Assembly (NCBI RefSeq): GCF_034702125.1
Contig: NC_085857.1
Span: 55,682,714-55,746,713, forward strand
Direction: 5' to 3'
Source of the DNA: Engraulis encrasicolus
Taxonomy: Eukaryota > Chordata > Actinopteri > Clupeiformes > Engraulidae
DNA: 64,000 nt
The notes below the pieces were generated by a model, which made no database searches, was not told where the DNA came from, and worked only from the letters and a program-made list of their open reading frames with translations. This document shows, piece after piece, positions 9,405 through 21,268 of this stretch (positions within the stretch are counted from its first letter, which is position 1; every line of letters starts with the position of its first letter). A program made the translations under genes and the position numbers.

Positions 9405-9850
9405 GCAGATCTACCCAACATCCAGGATCTCTACAATCAGCGGTGTCTGAGGAGGGCCAAACGAATTATAGCTGATCCGCACCACCCCAGCTACACACAC
9501 TTCACCCTTCTACCATCTGCCCGGAGATACAGGTGCTTACGTGCTCACACCAGCCGACTCAGGGACAGCTTCTTCCCTCAGTGTATCAGACTGTTGAATT
9601 CCAAAACACAGACATAGGAAGGAACTCGTCACATCTCCCCTTTCTCCAACCTGCCAATTTTTTATTTATTTTTTGCAGCTTTCAACTTTTATATTTTTTT
9701 TTCCTTCTTTTTTTTTTTTTTTTTTGCCTTTTTAACATTTTTTTTTTTACCTTTTTTGGGACTACCAGAGCAGGGAAGCTTTTCATTGTATATATATGTT
9801 TCATATATATACACATGACAATAAAATATCTTGTATCTTGTATCTTGTAT
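9405..9850 (+). pseudogene. 3' end of an L2/CR1-like LINE with (TTGTATC)n tail
   Basis: From about 9440 the frame reads the C-terminal motif of these LINEs (RRAKRIIADPHHPSYTHF, then LLPSARRYR, SFFPQCIRLLN) to a stop near 9613. A T-rich 3' UTR and repeated TTGTATC units at 9829-9850 follow. The upstream RT is absent: a typical 5'-truncated insertion. Confidence 0.75.
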
Positions 9851-10154
9851 CATTATTGTAAGAAGAAATATTTGTAGCCATGTTACCTGTTGCAGTCTTC
9901 CGGATGCGTGTGATCAAACAGAGCGCAGGTCAGCCGAGTCTTTTGAAGGCTCCGCCCGTGGTGCGTGGGAATTATTAACTAGTGCAGGAGTAATTTAATT
10001 TTAATACCTGTTCTAAGTGGTTTGTGCAATATAACTACTCGATGTTTCTGGTATTAAGTAATGCATGCAGGGAAAATGTGTAAAACTGTTTAGTCATGTC
10101 TAGTTCAGTTGATTTGTTGATTGTAATCAGCAGCATGATGGTGACGTTAGTCTT
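9851..10154 (+). other. Spacer, nothing recognised
   Basis: No supported gene or repeat boundary seen between the LINE tail and the TTAA-flanked MITE. Confidence 0.4.
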
Positions 10155-10431
10155 TTAAAGTGATACTGTCCCATTTTTGGAAATAAGCTCATATTACACC
10201 TCCCATTTTACCTCCAAGATAGCAGTTCACATTGAGTCCTATGAGACCAGTCAGCCGCCAGCTGGTCTCATAGGACTCAATGTGAACTGCTAGCATGAGG
10301 CTAAAATTTACACTGCCATCCTCAAAGAACGATTGAAAGTACAGGAGAATGGTAAAACCCTATTATTTAACTCAAGGGGACGTGTAAAATAAGCTTAATT
10401 CTAAAAATGGGACAGTAGGCTATCACTTTAA
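10155..10431 (+). mobile_element. TTAA-flanked palindromic MITE with a 30-bp perfect hairpin
   Basis: Ends TTTAAAGTGATACTGTCCC and its reverse complement, bounded by TTAA at 10155 and 10428. In the centre 10221-10250 pairs perfectly with 10262-10291. TTAA flanks suggest a piggyBac-like origin; non-autonomous. Confidence 0.7.
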
Positions 10432-10976
10432 ATATTTACTGCCAGAGTCAGTAGGGAGATCGCCTCTGTAGCAAGAGGACACACTGACGTAAGCTCTGCC
10501 AATTCAGGTCTGTGATTGAGACTTTTGAAGCCTAGTTTTGTGGGCCTTGTCCCTGTCTTTTTGTTTTGTTCGTTTTTGCTTCACTGTTTTGTTTTGTCAT
10601 CTTCTTGAAATTAAATGAAAAATAAAAAGAAGAATATTTTTGCACAAGAATTCTCCTTGTCTTAACTCATCATTTTGACTGACTACCCCAACTGCTCGGC
10701 ACACTTAATTACTATCCACAAAGCAAAAACTTTCATGCTGGAAGCCGCTTGGCCGTCGTGTTTTTCAGAAACTGTAATTCGTCTGGTCCACTAAGCAAAT
10801 TACTTGCATATATACAGAGGACATTACACTGCTGAGTTACCCTACACTATTACAAATGGTGTGTCTTCTGGGCTATAAGCAGCCTTTATTCTTATGATTT
10901 AAAGCCTGTATCTTATAACATGATGCATTTGATGCTTGTTTGTGTTTTATTTGTAATCCGGTTTAGAAGATACAAT
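10432..10976 (+). other. Spacer, nothing recognised
   Basis: AT-rich sequence with no open frame of note, no transposon ends and no simple repeats. Confidence 0.4.
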
Positions 10977-11345
10977 GCTAGTCAGCTTAAATAGCCAGGA
11001 ATGCTATTCAGGCCAATCGTCATGACGAATATTTTGCACTACTTGCAATGATGTTTGTGATATATTTAACTTTCATTCTGCCTAGTTAAAATTCAATTAC
11101 AGATATTCATAATTGTCATATCAGACATGTGATGAGCTGAATGTCGTTTTCAATTACATCATTGTAGATATCTGTAATTCCATTTCGCCTGGTCAAAAAA
11201 GAATTGTAGATATCTATAGCCTATCATTTTCACTAGTCGAAATGACATTTCAGAAATCTCCAAGGACCATCACGACCATCCAAAATGCGATGCAGAATGA
11301 CATTGTTGATATCTACAAGGGCAATTTCTGATATTTAAGCACAGC
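10977..11345 (+). repeat. Degenerate AGATATCT-periodic repeat, right block
   Basis: Same orientation and motif set as 8160-8650 (AGATATCTGTAATTCC, CACTAGTCGAAATGACATTT). It ends just before the CACTCT-ended element. Confidence 0.6.
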
Positions 11346-11599
11346 CTTTCTTGCCATGTGGCTGTGTAGTGCTCTACACTCTAAAAAGAGCTGGGTTATT
11401 ACTTTGACTAAACCCCTGGGTCAATTGCTTTTCTATGAAAAATGGGTTAAATATAACCCATATTGGGTCATTTTCCGTACCCATTACCTGGGTTATTGGC
11501 CAAACCCACATCAGCACCCAGGCCCTGGGATATTTCAACCCTGTAATCTAAGTTATCTTGTCAACGATTTTTAATTTTACCGGTCACCATTGCCAAAAC

Positions 11600-11735
11600 G
11601 GCTACCAGTAGGCTACCAATGTCCAAAAGAAAGGACACTGGATGGCATGTGAAAGCATTGTTTCGGTAAGTGTGCGCCTTTTATTACATATAAACTTGCC
11701 ATATTGCTTTTCGCGGTGTAAATATGCGTCAGCCG
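11600..11735 (+). repeat. Sequence shared with 34500-34640
   Basis: Both contain GCATT(G/A)TTTCGGTAAGTGT, a CCTTTTAT stretch and TGTAAAT-x-ATCAGCCG-type sequence. TTTCG|GTAAGT looks like a donor, so this may be a first exon carried by the element. Function unknown. Confidence 0.45.
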
Positions 11736-13978
11736 TGAGTTCCTGTTTGTGGCGAGTATATTAAGGCACATTTCATAGAAAGCTATAAAGTAAGGTCGCC
11801 ATATTCCGCCCACTTCACTGATCACTTCATTGAAAACGTGATAATATCACTATTTCAAATACTATTTAATTATGCTATCGTATATTTTTGGATAGCGGCA
11901 ACTGTGTAGATGAGGTAATGAGCAATATTAGCTAACATTGGTAGCCCTTTCTATCGTAATTTGGCGACAACGTCCAGCATGTCCACAATCTAGTTTCAGC
12001 ACAATTCACCGGCGAAAGGCTCCCAATTCCGCCCGTTTGATTTCAGGCCACGTCGGTATTTCCGTTACTGTTTATTATTCCTTCATGGCATTTTGCTGAT
12101 TTCGTTCACACTTGTAGTCCTGGCTTTACCGATGCAGGAACTGTGATTAGTTTGGTCGTTACTGTGGAAACGGTTGAATAATTTTGGTCCTAAAGCGAAA
12201 CAGGGAAGCGGCCAGGGCGAGTTTTTAGCCAGAATGTCGTCGTGAGTTAAAGTTCCATGCTGCCGTTACGACACCATTCATTACAATGCTGTTTATGGCC
12301 GTTTGACTCGGTTTTAAATATCATCACCGTTTCAAATTGTAAGCATACAAACTCCGTATCATGTCGATATCCATTCCTGACTTAAATAGTGGATACATAA
12401 GTAACTATCATCACTTATAAGTAGGCGGGCGGAATTAGGCGACTTTACTATATACCCATTTCGAATAGGAGGAAACGGTAACTACTCTTTTAAGGGCAAG
12501 GAGCAAATGAATAAGCACTTTGTCATAACTGCAGCGGTTTGCTATCCTGTGGTGGATTTGGGAATATATTTGCTACATTTCATTGGAAAGTAGTATGTTC
12601 GTCCAGCCTTCGTCCAGGTTCTGTCAGTTAGCTAATAACCAAGACACTACGGTAAGTCATAATGTTAGCCCCTCTGGGATTCATTTGGTTGCTATTTCGC
12701 ATAGCTTATAACGGCTGGTTGGCTGTCAGTGGTTGGGCAGATTCTTTTAGGTAGAGGGCTAAGTGTGTCTACTCAACGATAAATTGAGGTTCAGTACACA
12801 GTGAGGCGATATACTTTCTATACGGGCTGTGATACTACTAGCCTAATGCAGGACGCAACTGACACAAATCTGAGAAATTAGCTAACTATATCTAGCCGCT
12901 ACCTGGCTCCACTCGACCTAGAATTCAGTTCATAACGACAGCATTTTCGTTTGGGGTCCGCAAGCTGGCATCTGGAGACTGTCTTCGGTTTCCACAAGTG
13001 TCATGTTAGTTCTACATACTGTAGGGGAGTCGACGGGCTTTCTTCTTTTTCTGTGTCAACTAGAACTAGTTTTATGAGAGCAAGTGCTTGTGTTGTGTGA
13101 CTTCTCCTGACTCCTGCGATGTTCTTCCGAGCTCAGCTCACTGCGACTTGCACCTTTCACAAGTCCGAACTCTGATAAAGGCAGAGGGAGGGATAGCTCG
13201 CGCATGAAATATTACCGGTATGTTAGGTGTGGTAAGTCGCATCGTGTGTTCGGGCAGCTTGCCTGTGCAAGAAAATGTTGTCGCGACAATTGTTTATTGT
13301 TTGTGTGTCAACTGGCGTTTCTTATCTCGTATGTGCTTTGCTTGCTTGGTTAGAGTCGTAGCTCTACCACAGATTCTGTAAGAGACTTATAAGGGCTGTG
13401 GCTCTACTACGTAGCTGTTTGATAAATGCGGATGAAGGCTACGCGTGGAAAACGTGTTTACATTCACCAGTCGTTGTGTTCCAAAATTACGGAGGGAATA
13501 GTTATCCAATTTCTTTCATTCACGAGCAGGGATGTGTTGCTTTGTTGACGCTACAGGGAAGTTTCCTGGTTTAAAGAAAGTTGTGGCTATAGGCAACAGC
13601 TACTTCAACAAGCTTTGCATGAAATCGTGCGTGTGTAACTTAGTTCTAGTGTGAGTGTGTGATATTGTACTCTGCAGTATTTACGAAGAGACTGGTTGGT
13701 TTATAGTTTTGTTTATGTAAATGAAAAATGTAAAGTTGTGTGTAGTAGTGAGACAAAAGCCTTTCATACATTTATTTAAGGTTGTCTGTTGTCTGTTTGA
13801 AGGTGTGTCTGCAAAGCTCTGAAACGTTTTGTCATTTTTGTCTCTTCTGCTCTGGATAAGGTGGACTTCTCTCCTCTGACCTGTTACCAAGACAGCTGGG
13901 TGTGTAGGAAACTGGAACTAAGTCACTGAAGAAGTAAACCGATGAAAACCGATTTGGATTGTCTGAGAGATGTAAGTC
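11736..13978 (+). other. Interior of the CACTCT-ended element, unassigned
   Basis: No convincing coding frame. Sequence near 11790-11815 (GGTCGCCATATTCCGCCC) recurs inverted near 12420-12450, so part may be an old palindromic insertion. Confidence 0.35.
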
Positions 13979-14217
13979 AGTGAGTTCAGGATAAATGTGT
14001 ATCAACTGTATTGTAGGCTTATTACTTGAACAATAAAATCACAACAACTGCTTATTTTTCAGCTGTAGGACACAAGTAAGAGGAGAAGAATGCTGCTCAG
14101 CTGGGTCGGCGTCGGCCACACTACTTATTCAAGAAGCCCTTGGATATCATCGGCATGTATGAAGTAAGTTTTTAATGTCATGCACAACAGCAGGCGTGAA
14201 TGCGCTCGCACACGCGT

Positions 14218-14220
<3 letters not shown>

Positions 14221-14254
<34 letters not shown>
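14221..14254 (+). repeat. (CA)n microsatellite
   Basis: CA dinucleotide run within the direct repeat; shorter CA runs lie at 14752-14781 and 15530-15553. Confidence 0.9.
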
Positions 14255-14258
<4 letters not shown>

Positions 14259-14864
14259 ATGAGAGCTGGCCTGATATTGTTCTTTGATGCTGTTAATGTG
14301 TATGGAATGACTACTGTCTAGTGTCACTTCAGACAATTTTGCTACGGTTTACTGTATGTTCTGTCTATCTGTCTGCCAAACTCTCAAACTTGTTGTCTGT
14401 CTTTTTGTCTTCCTCTTTGGGCACCGGCAGGCACAGTCATTCCGGTAGTCCGTTCCTCGATGGAAGTGATGACCTGGCACCAAAACCGCTTAAAGTGTAT
14501 GGAGCTGTGTCTGCATCGAGGAAAGAACGCGGCACTGAAATGTGAGTGTATGATCCAAGAATTGTAAACATGTGTACCAGTTGTACTATATATTTCAAAG
14601 TAAAATCCCAATTACTCATAGTTCTTTTTCTGCTGTAGGACAAGAGGACTACTGCTCTACTGGGTCTGTGACACTACTTATCCGAGGAGTCCTCAAACAT
14701 CAGGATGTAGGAAGTAAGATCTTTTTATGTCATGCATAACAGCCCATGCGTGCACACACACACACACACACACACACACACCACACATATGCTCATACAC
14801 ACATGCGGACACATGCGCATGCACAGCCCCACTCTACACCACACACAGATAAACACACACAACC

Positions 14865-15229
14865 TTAAAGGGACACTGTGTGAGATTTTTAGTTGTTTAT
14901 TTCCAGAACGCATGCTGCCCATTCACTTATGTTACCTTTTTCATTAATGCTTACCACCACCATCAAATTCTAAGCATTCATTATGACTTGAAAAATTGCA
15001 CTTTTCATACATGAAAAGGGGGATCTTCTCCATGGTCCACCATTTTGAATTTCCAAAAATAGCCATTTTTAGCTGCAAAAATGACTACTTGGACCATGCT
15101 AGAAAATATTTGTTTATTACTTAGTAAACTTTCATGCAAAGATCAAATTTGGCAATAGGCAGCCCAGTTTCAACGAGCAGCATAGTTGCAGTACCTTTTT
15201 TGACCATTTCCTGCACAGTGTCCCTTTAA
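14865..15229 (+). mobile_element. TTAA-flanked palindromic MITE (TTAAAGGGACACTGTG)
   Basis: Ends TTAAAGGGACACTGTGTGAG and CTGCACAGTGTCCCTTTAA are inverted copies bounded by TTAA. Internal motifs (TGCTGCC, TTCCAAAAATAGCCATTTTT) resemble the MITE pieces at 37.6-38.4 kb. Confidence 0.7.
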
Positions 15230-15768
15230 AGGAAAATCCCTACTAGTTTCAACATCCAATTACATTGTTCTCACTACCACTGGCTTGTCAGGACCCAACA
15301 ACGCAGTTCAGGATAAATGTGTATGTCAGCTGTATTGTAGGCCTATTACTTTAACAATAAAATCACAATAACTGCTTATTTTTTGGCTGTAGGACACAAG
15401 TAAAAGGAGAAGAATGCTGTTCAGCTGGGTCGGCGGCCACACTACTTATTCAAGAAGCTCTTGGATATCATCGGCATGTATGAAGTAAGTTTTTTTATAT
15501 CAATGCACAACAGCAGGCGTTAATGCACACACACACTCACACACACACACACAATGAGGCCTGATATTGTTCTTTGGTTCTGTGAATGTGTATGGAATGC
15601 CTACTGTGTGGTGTCACTTAAGACAATTTTGCTACGGTTTACTGTATGTTCTGTCTATTTGTTTGCCAAACTCTCAAACTTGTTGTCTTTTTTTTTGTCT
15701 TCCTCTTTGGGCACCGGTAGGCACAGTCATTCCGGTGCAGTCAAGTCAGAAATAACATTTTATATACC

Positions 15769-15769
15769 A

Positions 15770-15840
<71 letters not shown>
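15769..15840 (+). repeat. (TG)n(TA)n(CA)n compound microsatellite
   Basis: TG, then TA, then CA runs, immediately before the L2 fragment. Confidence 0.95.
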
Positions 15841-15841
<1 letters not shown>

Positions 15842-17393
15842 TACAGCACTAACCAAAATAATAAGTGATCTTAGGCTCAGCACTGCCGCAAACAAAGTTT
15901 CAGCACTTATCCTCCTCGACCTCAGGGCCGCCTTTGACACGATAGACCACAACATACTAATTGACCGCCTTGAATCTTGGGTAGGCTTGTCCGGTCACGT
16001 CTTAGAGTGGTTCAAAACATATATTACAGGAAGGCAGTTTTTTGTCACCATCGGAGAATACGTCTTAAACAAGTATGATGTGCCTTTTGGAGTTGCTCAG
16101 GGTAGTTGCTTGGGCCCTCTCCTCTTCTCTCTATATATGTTGCCCCTGGGCTCCATCATCAGAGAGCACAATGTTGATTTTCATAGCTATGCCGATGACA
16201 CTCAACTATATATCTCTGTCGAGCCTAGCCAAACCACTGGCATTCATGCCTTGACTAAATGCATGTCTGCCATCACAGATTGGATGAACAGTAACTTCCT
16301 AAAATTAAATGAGGATAAAACCGAAGTGTTGCTCATTGGGCCTAAGAAAAAAACGTGCAAAACTCCACTCAAGCCTAGGTGACCTAAGCATACACATTAA
16401 AGATAAGGTTACTAGCCTAGGTGTGGTCATAGACTCGGATTTGAGCTTTGAGCCTCACATCAACAAGATAACAAAATCTGCTTTTTTCCATCTTAGAAAT
16501 GTCAACAAAGTGCGCGGCTTGGCCCCCCGACAAGACGCTGAGAAACTTATTCATGCCTTTTTCACCAGTAGGATAGACTACTGCAATGCTCTCTTCTCTG
16601 GTCTCCCAAAAAAATTAATTGACAAATTGCAACTCATTCAAAATTCTGCGGCAAGAATCCTAACAAGAACCAGAATAAGAGAGCACATCTCTCCTGTCTT
16701 GGCAGACCTGCACTGGTTACCTGTCTCATACAGAATCGACTTTAAGATTCTGCTCACAGTATTTAAAGCATTAAATGGACTTGCCCCTAGTTATATCTCA
16801 GACATGCTCTCTTTTTATGCCCCTGCTCACGCTCTCAGGTCCACTGATGCCAAGCTGCTAAGGACCCCCACCCCCCGCAGAAGAAGATCGGCGACGCCGC
16901 GTTTGCCTGCTATGCGCCCAAGAGATGGAACGCCCTCCCCATCGAGATCGGATCAGCCACCTCCGTCGACTCCTTCAAGAAGCAGCTGAAGACCCACCTC
17001 TTCATCCTTGCCAACTCCTAGCTGCCAAGGCGTCATAGTGTCCCAGCTGCCGCAGCGCCCTTACTACTCGCAACCAGCCCTGGCAGGGGGCTCCCCTAGG
17101 TGGCCGCTGGTCTCTGCCTGAGGTTTCTTCCTGACTATAGGGGGTCTTTTTTCTCAGACCTCACTCAGCTTTTTTTTCCCCCTTACAAACTATGAATCAA
17201 GCGAAAGGGAGTTTTTCCTCACCCCTGATGCCACCAGGGGCCGCACCTGAGCGCCCAATCTCTGTGTGACTATCTATGACTTATGATAGGCCCAGCCACT
17301 ATGGACCTTACACATCTAAGAATCCTGGTCCTAACCTACGTTGACCTTATGACTCTACATTCTCTGTCTATCTCTTCTTCCTCTGCCTTCCTG

Positions 17394-17395
<2 letters not shown>
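15841..17395 (+). pseudogene. L2-like LINE 3' half: RT domain with two frameshifts, plus 3' UTR
   Basis: RT motifs are clear: LLDLRAAFDTIDH, GVAQGSCLGPLLFSLY, YADDTQLY and LKLNEDKTEVL. The frame shifts near 16370 (continuing SIHIKDKVTSLGVVIDSDL) and again near 16880, after which the conserved tail AFACYAPKRWNALP to THLFILANS runs to a TAG at 17019. The 3' UTR holds GAGGTTTCTTCCT and GGAGTTTTTCCT, usual in fish L2. 5' truncated and dead. Confidence 0.85.

Positions 17396-17430
<35 letters not shown>
17396..17430 (+). repeat. (TA)n microsatellite
   Basis: TA run between the L2 3' UTR and the Tc1 end; possibly the preferred TA target of the Tc1-like insertion. Confidence 0.9.
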
Positions 17431-17433
<3 letters not shown>

Positions 17434-17800
17434 TATCACGAAAGTGAATACACCCCTCACCGTTTTGCAGATTTTTGAGTATATCTTTTCATAGGAAAGC
17501 ATTACAGAAATTTAACTTTGACACAATGATTAGTGACCTTTTAACAACATATTTAACCGCTTAAATTTCTTGTTCACAACAAAAGTGAGTACACCCCAGA
17601 TTAAAATCCGGTAGAGAAGGGGCTATGTTGGCTCGAATCGTCTCGAAATGAAAAGGGATGACAAGGGAGGTCATCAGTGTGCGTTTCAACCTTTCTTTGC
17701 ATTGAACTTTTAAATTTTGAGTCTGCATCTGGCTTAAATAGATTGGTGTGAGATTTGAATGCAATCCTATGGAGAATATCATGATCTGCTTCAGTAGTCC
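17431..17800 (+). mobile_element. Tc1/mariner-like element end, truncated
   Basis: Begins GTATATCACGAAAGTGAATA and repeats AAAAGTGAGTACACCCC at about 17580: outer and inner direct repeats typical of a fish Tc1-like TIR. The following non-coding sequence looks like such elements but no transposase frame or second TIR follows. Confidence 0.65.
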
Positions 17801-18639
17801 TTTTAACCCCTTTTAGCAGAGCCTATGTTTTAACTTTACTGTCACCAATATTGTAGTGACTGAGTTTTAACCTGTTACTTAAGGCTCTTGGTAATGTCGT
17901 AGCAATGTTGCTGTGATGTAGTTGAGTCTTTTCGGTCATGAGTGATCAGTCTTGCTGATAACCCATCTTTGCAAAGAGGCTACAAAGATGAAGGTTTTAT
18001 TGCTTCAATGCTATGATGTGTTAATGCTACACTGCTGTGATTTGCATCTTTATAGTATACTTTTATGAAATGTATTGTTAATTATCTACATTGTTCAGCA
18101 ATAAAAAAAGAGATCTGAAATATTATGCATTCTTGTATTTTGTTTTTTAAATTGATCTCAATTGTATTGGTAAACAATTCTGGTATATTTCACCTTAATG
18201 TACTAATGTAAAGTCATAATTGTTTTTTGTAAATCTCCTTGCAATTTAAATACCCAATATTGGGTTAAAGTATGAACCCAACAAAGAAGTCAATATGACC
18301 CAATAATGTGGTAGTAGGTCTGACCCATGTAATGGGTTCTTTTAACACAGCAATTTGGTCAGAATGACCCATTTAGTTGGTTTAGAGGAATGACCCAATC
18401 TGAGGGTTAAAATATTTTAACCCAGGCAAAGGGTAGGCCCAATACTGAACCAGGGCCTGGGTCAGAAAATAACCCAATTTGGGTTGTTTTTGACCCAGCC
18501 TTTTTAAGAGTGTATGCAACATTACAAACATTATATTATGGCGAATTTGGCCTGGGAAAAAAACCCCACAACTAACCCTTCTTTGCATTTGCACTTGTTC
18601 TGTATATCTCCTGTGCACTTTGTATCTGCTGGTGATGCT

Positions 18640-18706
18640 ATGATTATTTCCTCGTTTGAAAGTCGCTTTGGTTATAAAGCGTCAGCAAAATGCAATGTAA
18701 TGTAAT
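18640..18706 (+). mobile_element. 3' tail of a fish LINE/SINE
   Basis: AAGTCGCTTTGGTTATAAAG, then GCAAAATGCAATGTAATGTA: the common AAGTCGCTTTGGATAAAAGCG-type tail of fish L2 LINEs and their SINE partners. Body not recognised. Confidence 0.55.
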
Positions 18707-18719
18707 GGAACATCCCATT

Positions 18720-19360
18720 TCAACCCTTAGCACCTACGCCTTTCTCCTTCCCCTCCATTTTGCACGTTCACGTGTAGGGGTAGTGGCATCCCAATTCACG
18801 TCAAGAGAGAGGGGTAAGGGGAAGGGCTTTCTAACCCTCCAAACGGAGCTTTTCTGACACCACACTCAAAACCCTTCCGGGCGGCTAATGGAGCTGTGAA
18901 AGCCAAAACTTTTGACTGGGCTGTAATGGGCTGATCAAAGCTATTTTCCAATCCACCTTGCATTCCCCCTCGATCACACATGCTGTAACCAATGGTGCAC
19001 TTTTCAACTTCACTTGGCAGGTAATTTTTGAGTTGTGTGCGTGCAAAAAATATGTAATTATTTGGACTACACAACAGAAGTCACATATCTGACGTACACT
19101 TGGCTGTACACCTTCAGCCTCGGTTAACGTCAAATATGTGAGCCGCACATTGTAGTCTCTAACACCGTTTTGCACTGTTTTATTTAATAACCTTTCGTGC
19201 ATGCCGGAAATGGGCACATGCCACACGGGATGAGGATTTAGCTTTCAAAATTTGGAGAGCTATAGCCCCATAGATTGGAAGTAGAAGGGCGTGACTTAGG
19301 TGCCCCATGACAACGGTGTTCTGGCGTGCTTGGGGAATATGTAGGCTACAGGGCGGTGCG
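18720..19360 (+). other. Intergenic spacer, nothing recognised
   Basis: No supported gene. Minus-strand open frames here (for example 18885-19226) match no family I recognise and look like chance. Confidence 0.4.
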
Positions 19361-19396
19361 CGGGGGGTGGGGGGTGGGGGGGGGGGGGGGGGGGCA
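19361..19396 (+). repeat. G-rich homopolymer tract
   Basis: Run of mostly G with occasional T, including about 19 consecutive G; could form a G-quadruplex and is a likely sequencing-error hotspot. Confidence 0.85.
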
Positions 19397-19587
19397 GGGT
19401 GGTGGGGGATTGGGAACCACTGCCCTACACAGTTGTTTCAGTACGTTGTCATCAGATGGCATGAAACAGCAGTGCAAGTAACGAAGGCAGAGACATAACA
19501 TTATTATCACCATTTTCAACTTAAACATGAATATGCACAAACACACTCCAAAAAGACGAGCAAGTACAGAGAAGAATATGGATTTAC

Positions 19588-19827
19588 TAGCCTGGTGAAC
19601 CAGCGCCACCCGCTGGACGGCAAAATGTTTTGTCTACGGGTGGGTCTGGCCTCGCATAATGATTCAATGAAGCCAGAATGCCATGAATCTGGCAAGCCAA
19701 TTACAACGCAAAGATGTGTTTTGAATCAAAGCGGGCAGGGTTTTGAGGGAAGAACAATCTTCGGATGTATTATGCATCGAGGCCAGACTAAATTAGACAT
19801 CCACATTTAGTCTGGTTTACCAGGCTA
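19588..19827 (+). mobile_element. MITE with TAGCCTGGTGAACCAG ends
   Basis: Starts TAGCCTGGTGAACCAGCGCC and ends TCTGGTTTACCAGGCTA. A second copy of the family, sharing GCGCCA(C/T)CCGCTGGA and AATCAAAGCGGGCAGGGTTT, lies at 32538-32891 in ZNF3. Confidence 0.7.
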
Positions 19828-20339
19828 TGGATTTACCATAATGTTGATGAATCTGATGTGTGTGTATTGTTCAAGTATAGGGCCTAATTGTACAAGATTC
19901 TTGATATATCTAAATTGAACTAAAATCTTTTCGTTGGATGAGAAAAGGCAGAAGAACCATGTTTCTCATTCAAAAGTAGGCCTATTCTATTATTATGGTT
20001 TACAAATGACTGAACTGTCTGTCATGAATGTGTCATTTCGAAAAATTGACACCAGGAATATATTAATTTATAAATTTGCAAAGTGATTATTTTAGGCCAT
20101 CATTCTATGCCATGCAGGCGGGCTGCATTTAGCATTTGGGCTCCCTTTTGCATTCCATACATTTTCCTACATGAAAGACTTACCGGCGCTCGCGGACTAG
20201 TGGACACTCCATAGGAACTGCAGTATGCATGCAAAGCTAACTGGCTACAATGGGAACCATTCAGTGTGAACATTCTCCCTGTATTCTAATTTCTCTGGTC
20301 TCGGAGAGGGCTCGATAATGTGCAGTGCATTGTGGGACT

Positions 20340-20465
20340 TGTAGTATTTGGCTTGGTATTCAAATAATATCGGAACACTCTGTAAACTACAAGGAAAGAA
20401 TATGGCAACGTTTCGTCACTTCCCTTCATTAGGACCGTGCAAAGGGCGGCTGTAAACAAATCCAG
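20340..20465 (+). promoter_or_regulatory. Conserved upstream block of ZNF2 (candidate promoter)
   Basis: ATTCAAATAATATCGGAA, CTGTAAACTACAAG, CGTCACTTCCCTTCA and GGCTGTAAACAAA occur in the same order before exon 1 of ZNF4 (38.67-38.79 kb) and ZNF5 (52.49-52.62 kb). No TATA box seen. CGGAA/CTTCC words are ETS-like, but this is only suggestive. Confidence 0.55.
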
Positions 20466-20517
20466 CAACAACATCGGGGACGAACGCATCATTAAATCCT
20501 CACTGTGGACTTTCGTG
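20466..20517 (+). other. ZNF2 exon 1 (non-coding)
   Basis: Homologous to ZNF1, ZNF4 and ZNF5 exon 1, ending ACTTTCGTG before donor GTGAGC at 20518. The 5' limit is not known. Confidence 0.6.
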
Positions 20518-20949
20518 GTGAGCAAGTCTGATATGTACAGTGAAGATTTGATGTGTCATACGATGTGGACTTTGGGAAATTCTAATAGCCAATAGTAGCA
20601 GACAAAATGCTACTTTGGGCATGGTCGTATAGTTTGGTTCTATTTTTTTTGTTTTCCCATTGGTACTGAGACGGGCAGAGGGGACAGAGAGGAGACTAGA
20701 GGAAGAGGAACGGAGGGGCACGTTTGTGGGTAGCCTTTAAGGTGTGGAGAAGTAGGCTATTTTAATTTGATAGGGAGAAAGTGGAGATGTTGCAGTGCAT
20801 GGGGTAATAATAGATGATAGGAAGGGGTTTTGGTGCGAGCAGTTGAGTTCTGAACCAGTTGTGCTTGAGGAGAGATTTTTGAGGGAGACCAAAGAGGAGA
20901 GAATTAGGCCTACAGTCATCAGTGCGGTAGGTGACAAGGCAGTGTACAA

Positions 20950-20950
<1 letters not shown>

Positions 20951-21006
<56 letters not shown>
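20951..21006 (+). repeat. (GA)n microsatellite in ZNF2 intron 1
   Basis: Uninterrupted GA run where other family members have TG repeats. Confidence 0.95.
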
Positions 21007-21008
<2 letters not shown>

Positions 21009-21242
21009 CATGTGTAGGATGGGTACCGGTGTCTAGAATGAAAACACTTGGCTACCAGTAATGCCTTATATTGTTTTGGTGGTGTGTGTGTGTGAGAAAG
21101 ACCATCTTGTGTAGGATGGGTATGTGTAGAATTAAAAAACACTTTGCTCTAAAGCCTACTATTAAGCCTTGCTGTGGTGGTGGTGTGTGTATGTTAACTT
21201 CATGCCATGACATGGCAATCACTTTACTGTGTTCTGTTGCAG

Positions 21243-21268
21243 CTAAACAGCTAATCAGCTGATCATGG
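21243..21268 (+). CDS. ZNF2 exon 2: 26-nt start-codon microexon
   Basis: Acceptor TTGCAG ends 21242, ATG 21265-21267, then one G and donor GTAAGT at 21269. Same GATCATGG context as ZNF1, ZNF4 and ZNF5, five nt shorter on the 5' side. Confidence 0.75.

Larger units (their letters stand above)
13979..15737 (+). repeat. Direct repeats with exon-like GT-AG blocks inside the CACTCT-ended element
   Basis: 13979-14447 and 15304-15737 are copies of each other, about 1.3 kb apart; a third related block lies at 14630-14745. Each carries CTGTAG before a 65-110 nt block and GTAAG(T/A) after it. In one frame the blocks read similar peptides (CSTGSVTLLIRGVL versus CSAGSASATLLIQEAL). Another block at 14431-14541 is flanked by CAG and GTGAGT. 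These look like decayed exons of a captured gene or an element-encoded protein; not identified. Confidence 0.4.
11377..18512 (+). mobile_element. Large element with CACTCTAAAAAG / CTTTTTAAGAGTG ends (CACTA-like?)
   Basis: Ends are inverted (CACTCTAAAAAGAGCTGGGT left; ACCCAGCCTTTTTAAGAGTG right), with GGGTTATT/AACCC motifs repeated in both subterminal regions (11388-11540, 18250-18500) and TA on both sides. Short TSD and a CACT-type tip recall EnSpm/CACTA, but no transposase is visible. The 7.1 kb holds later insertions: a TTAA MITE, an L2 fragment and a Tc1 end. It lies between ZNF1 and ZNF2. Confidence 0.55.
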
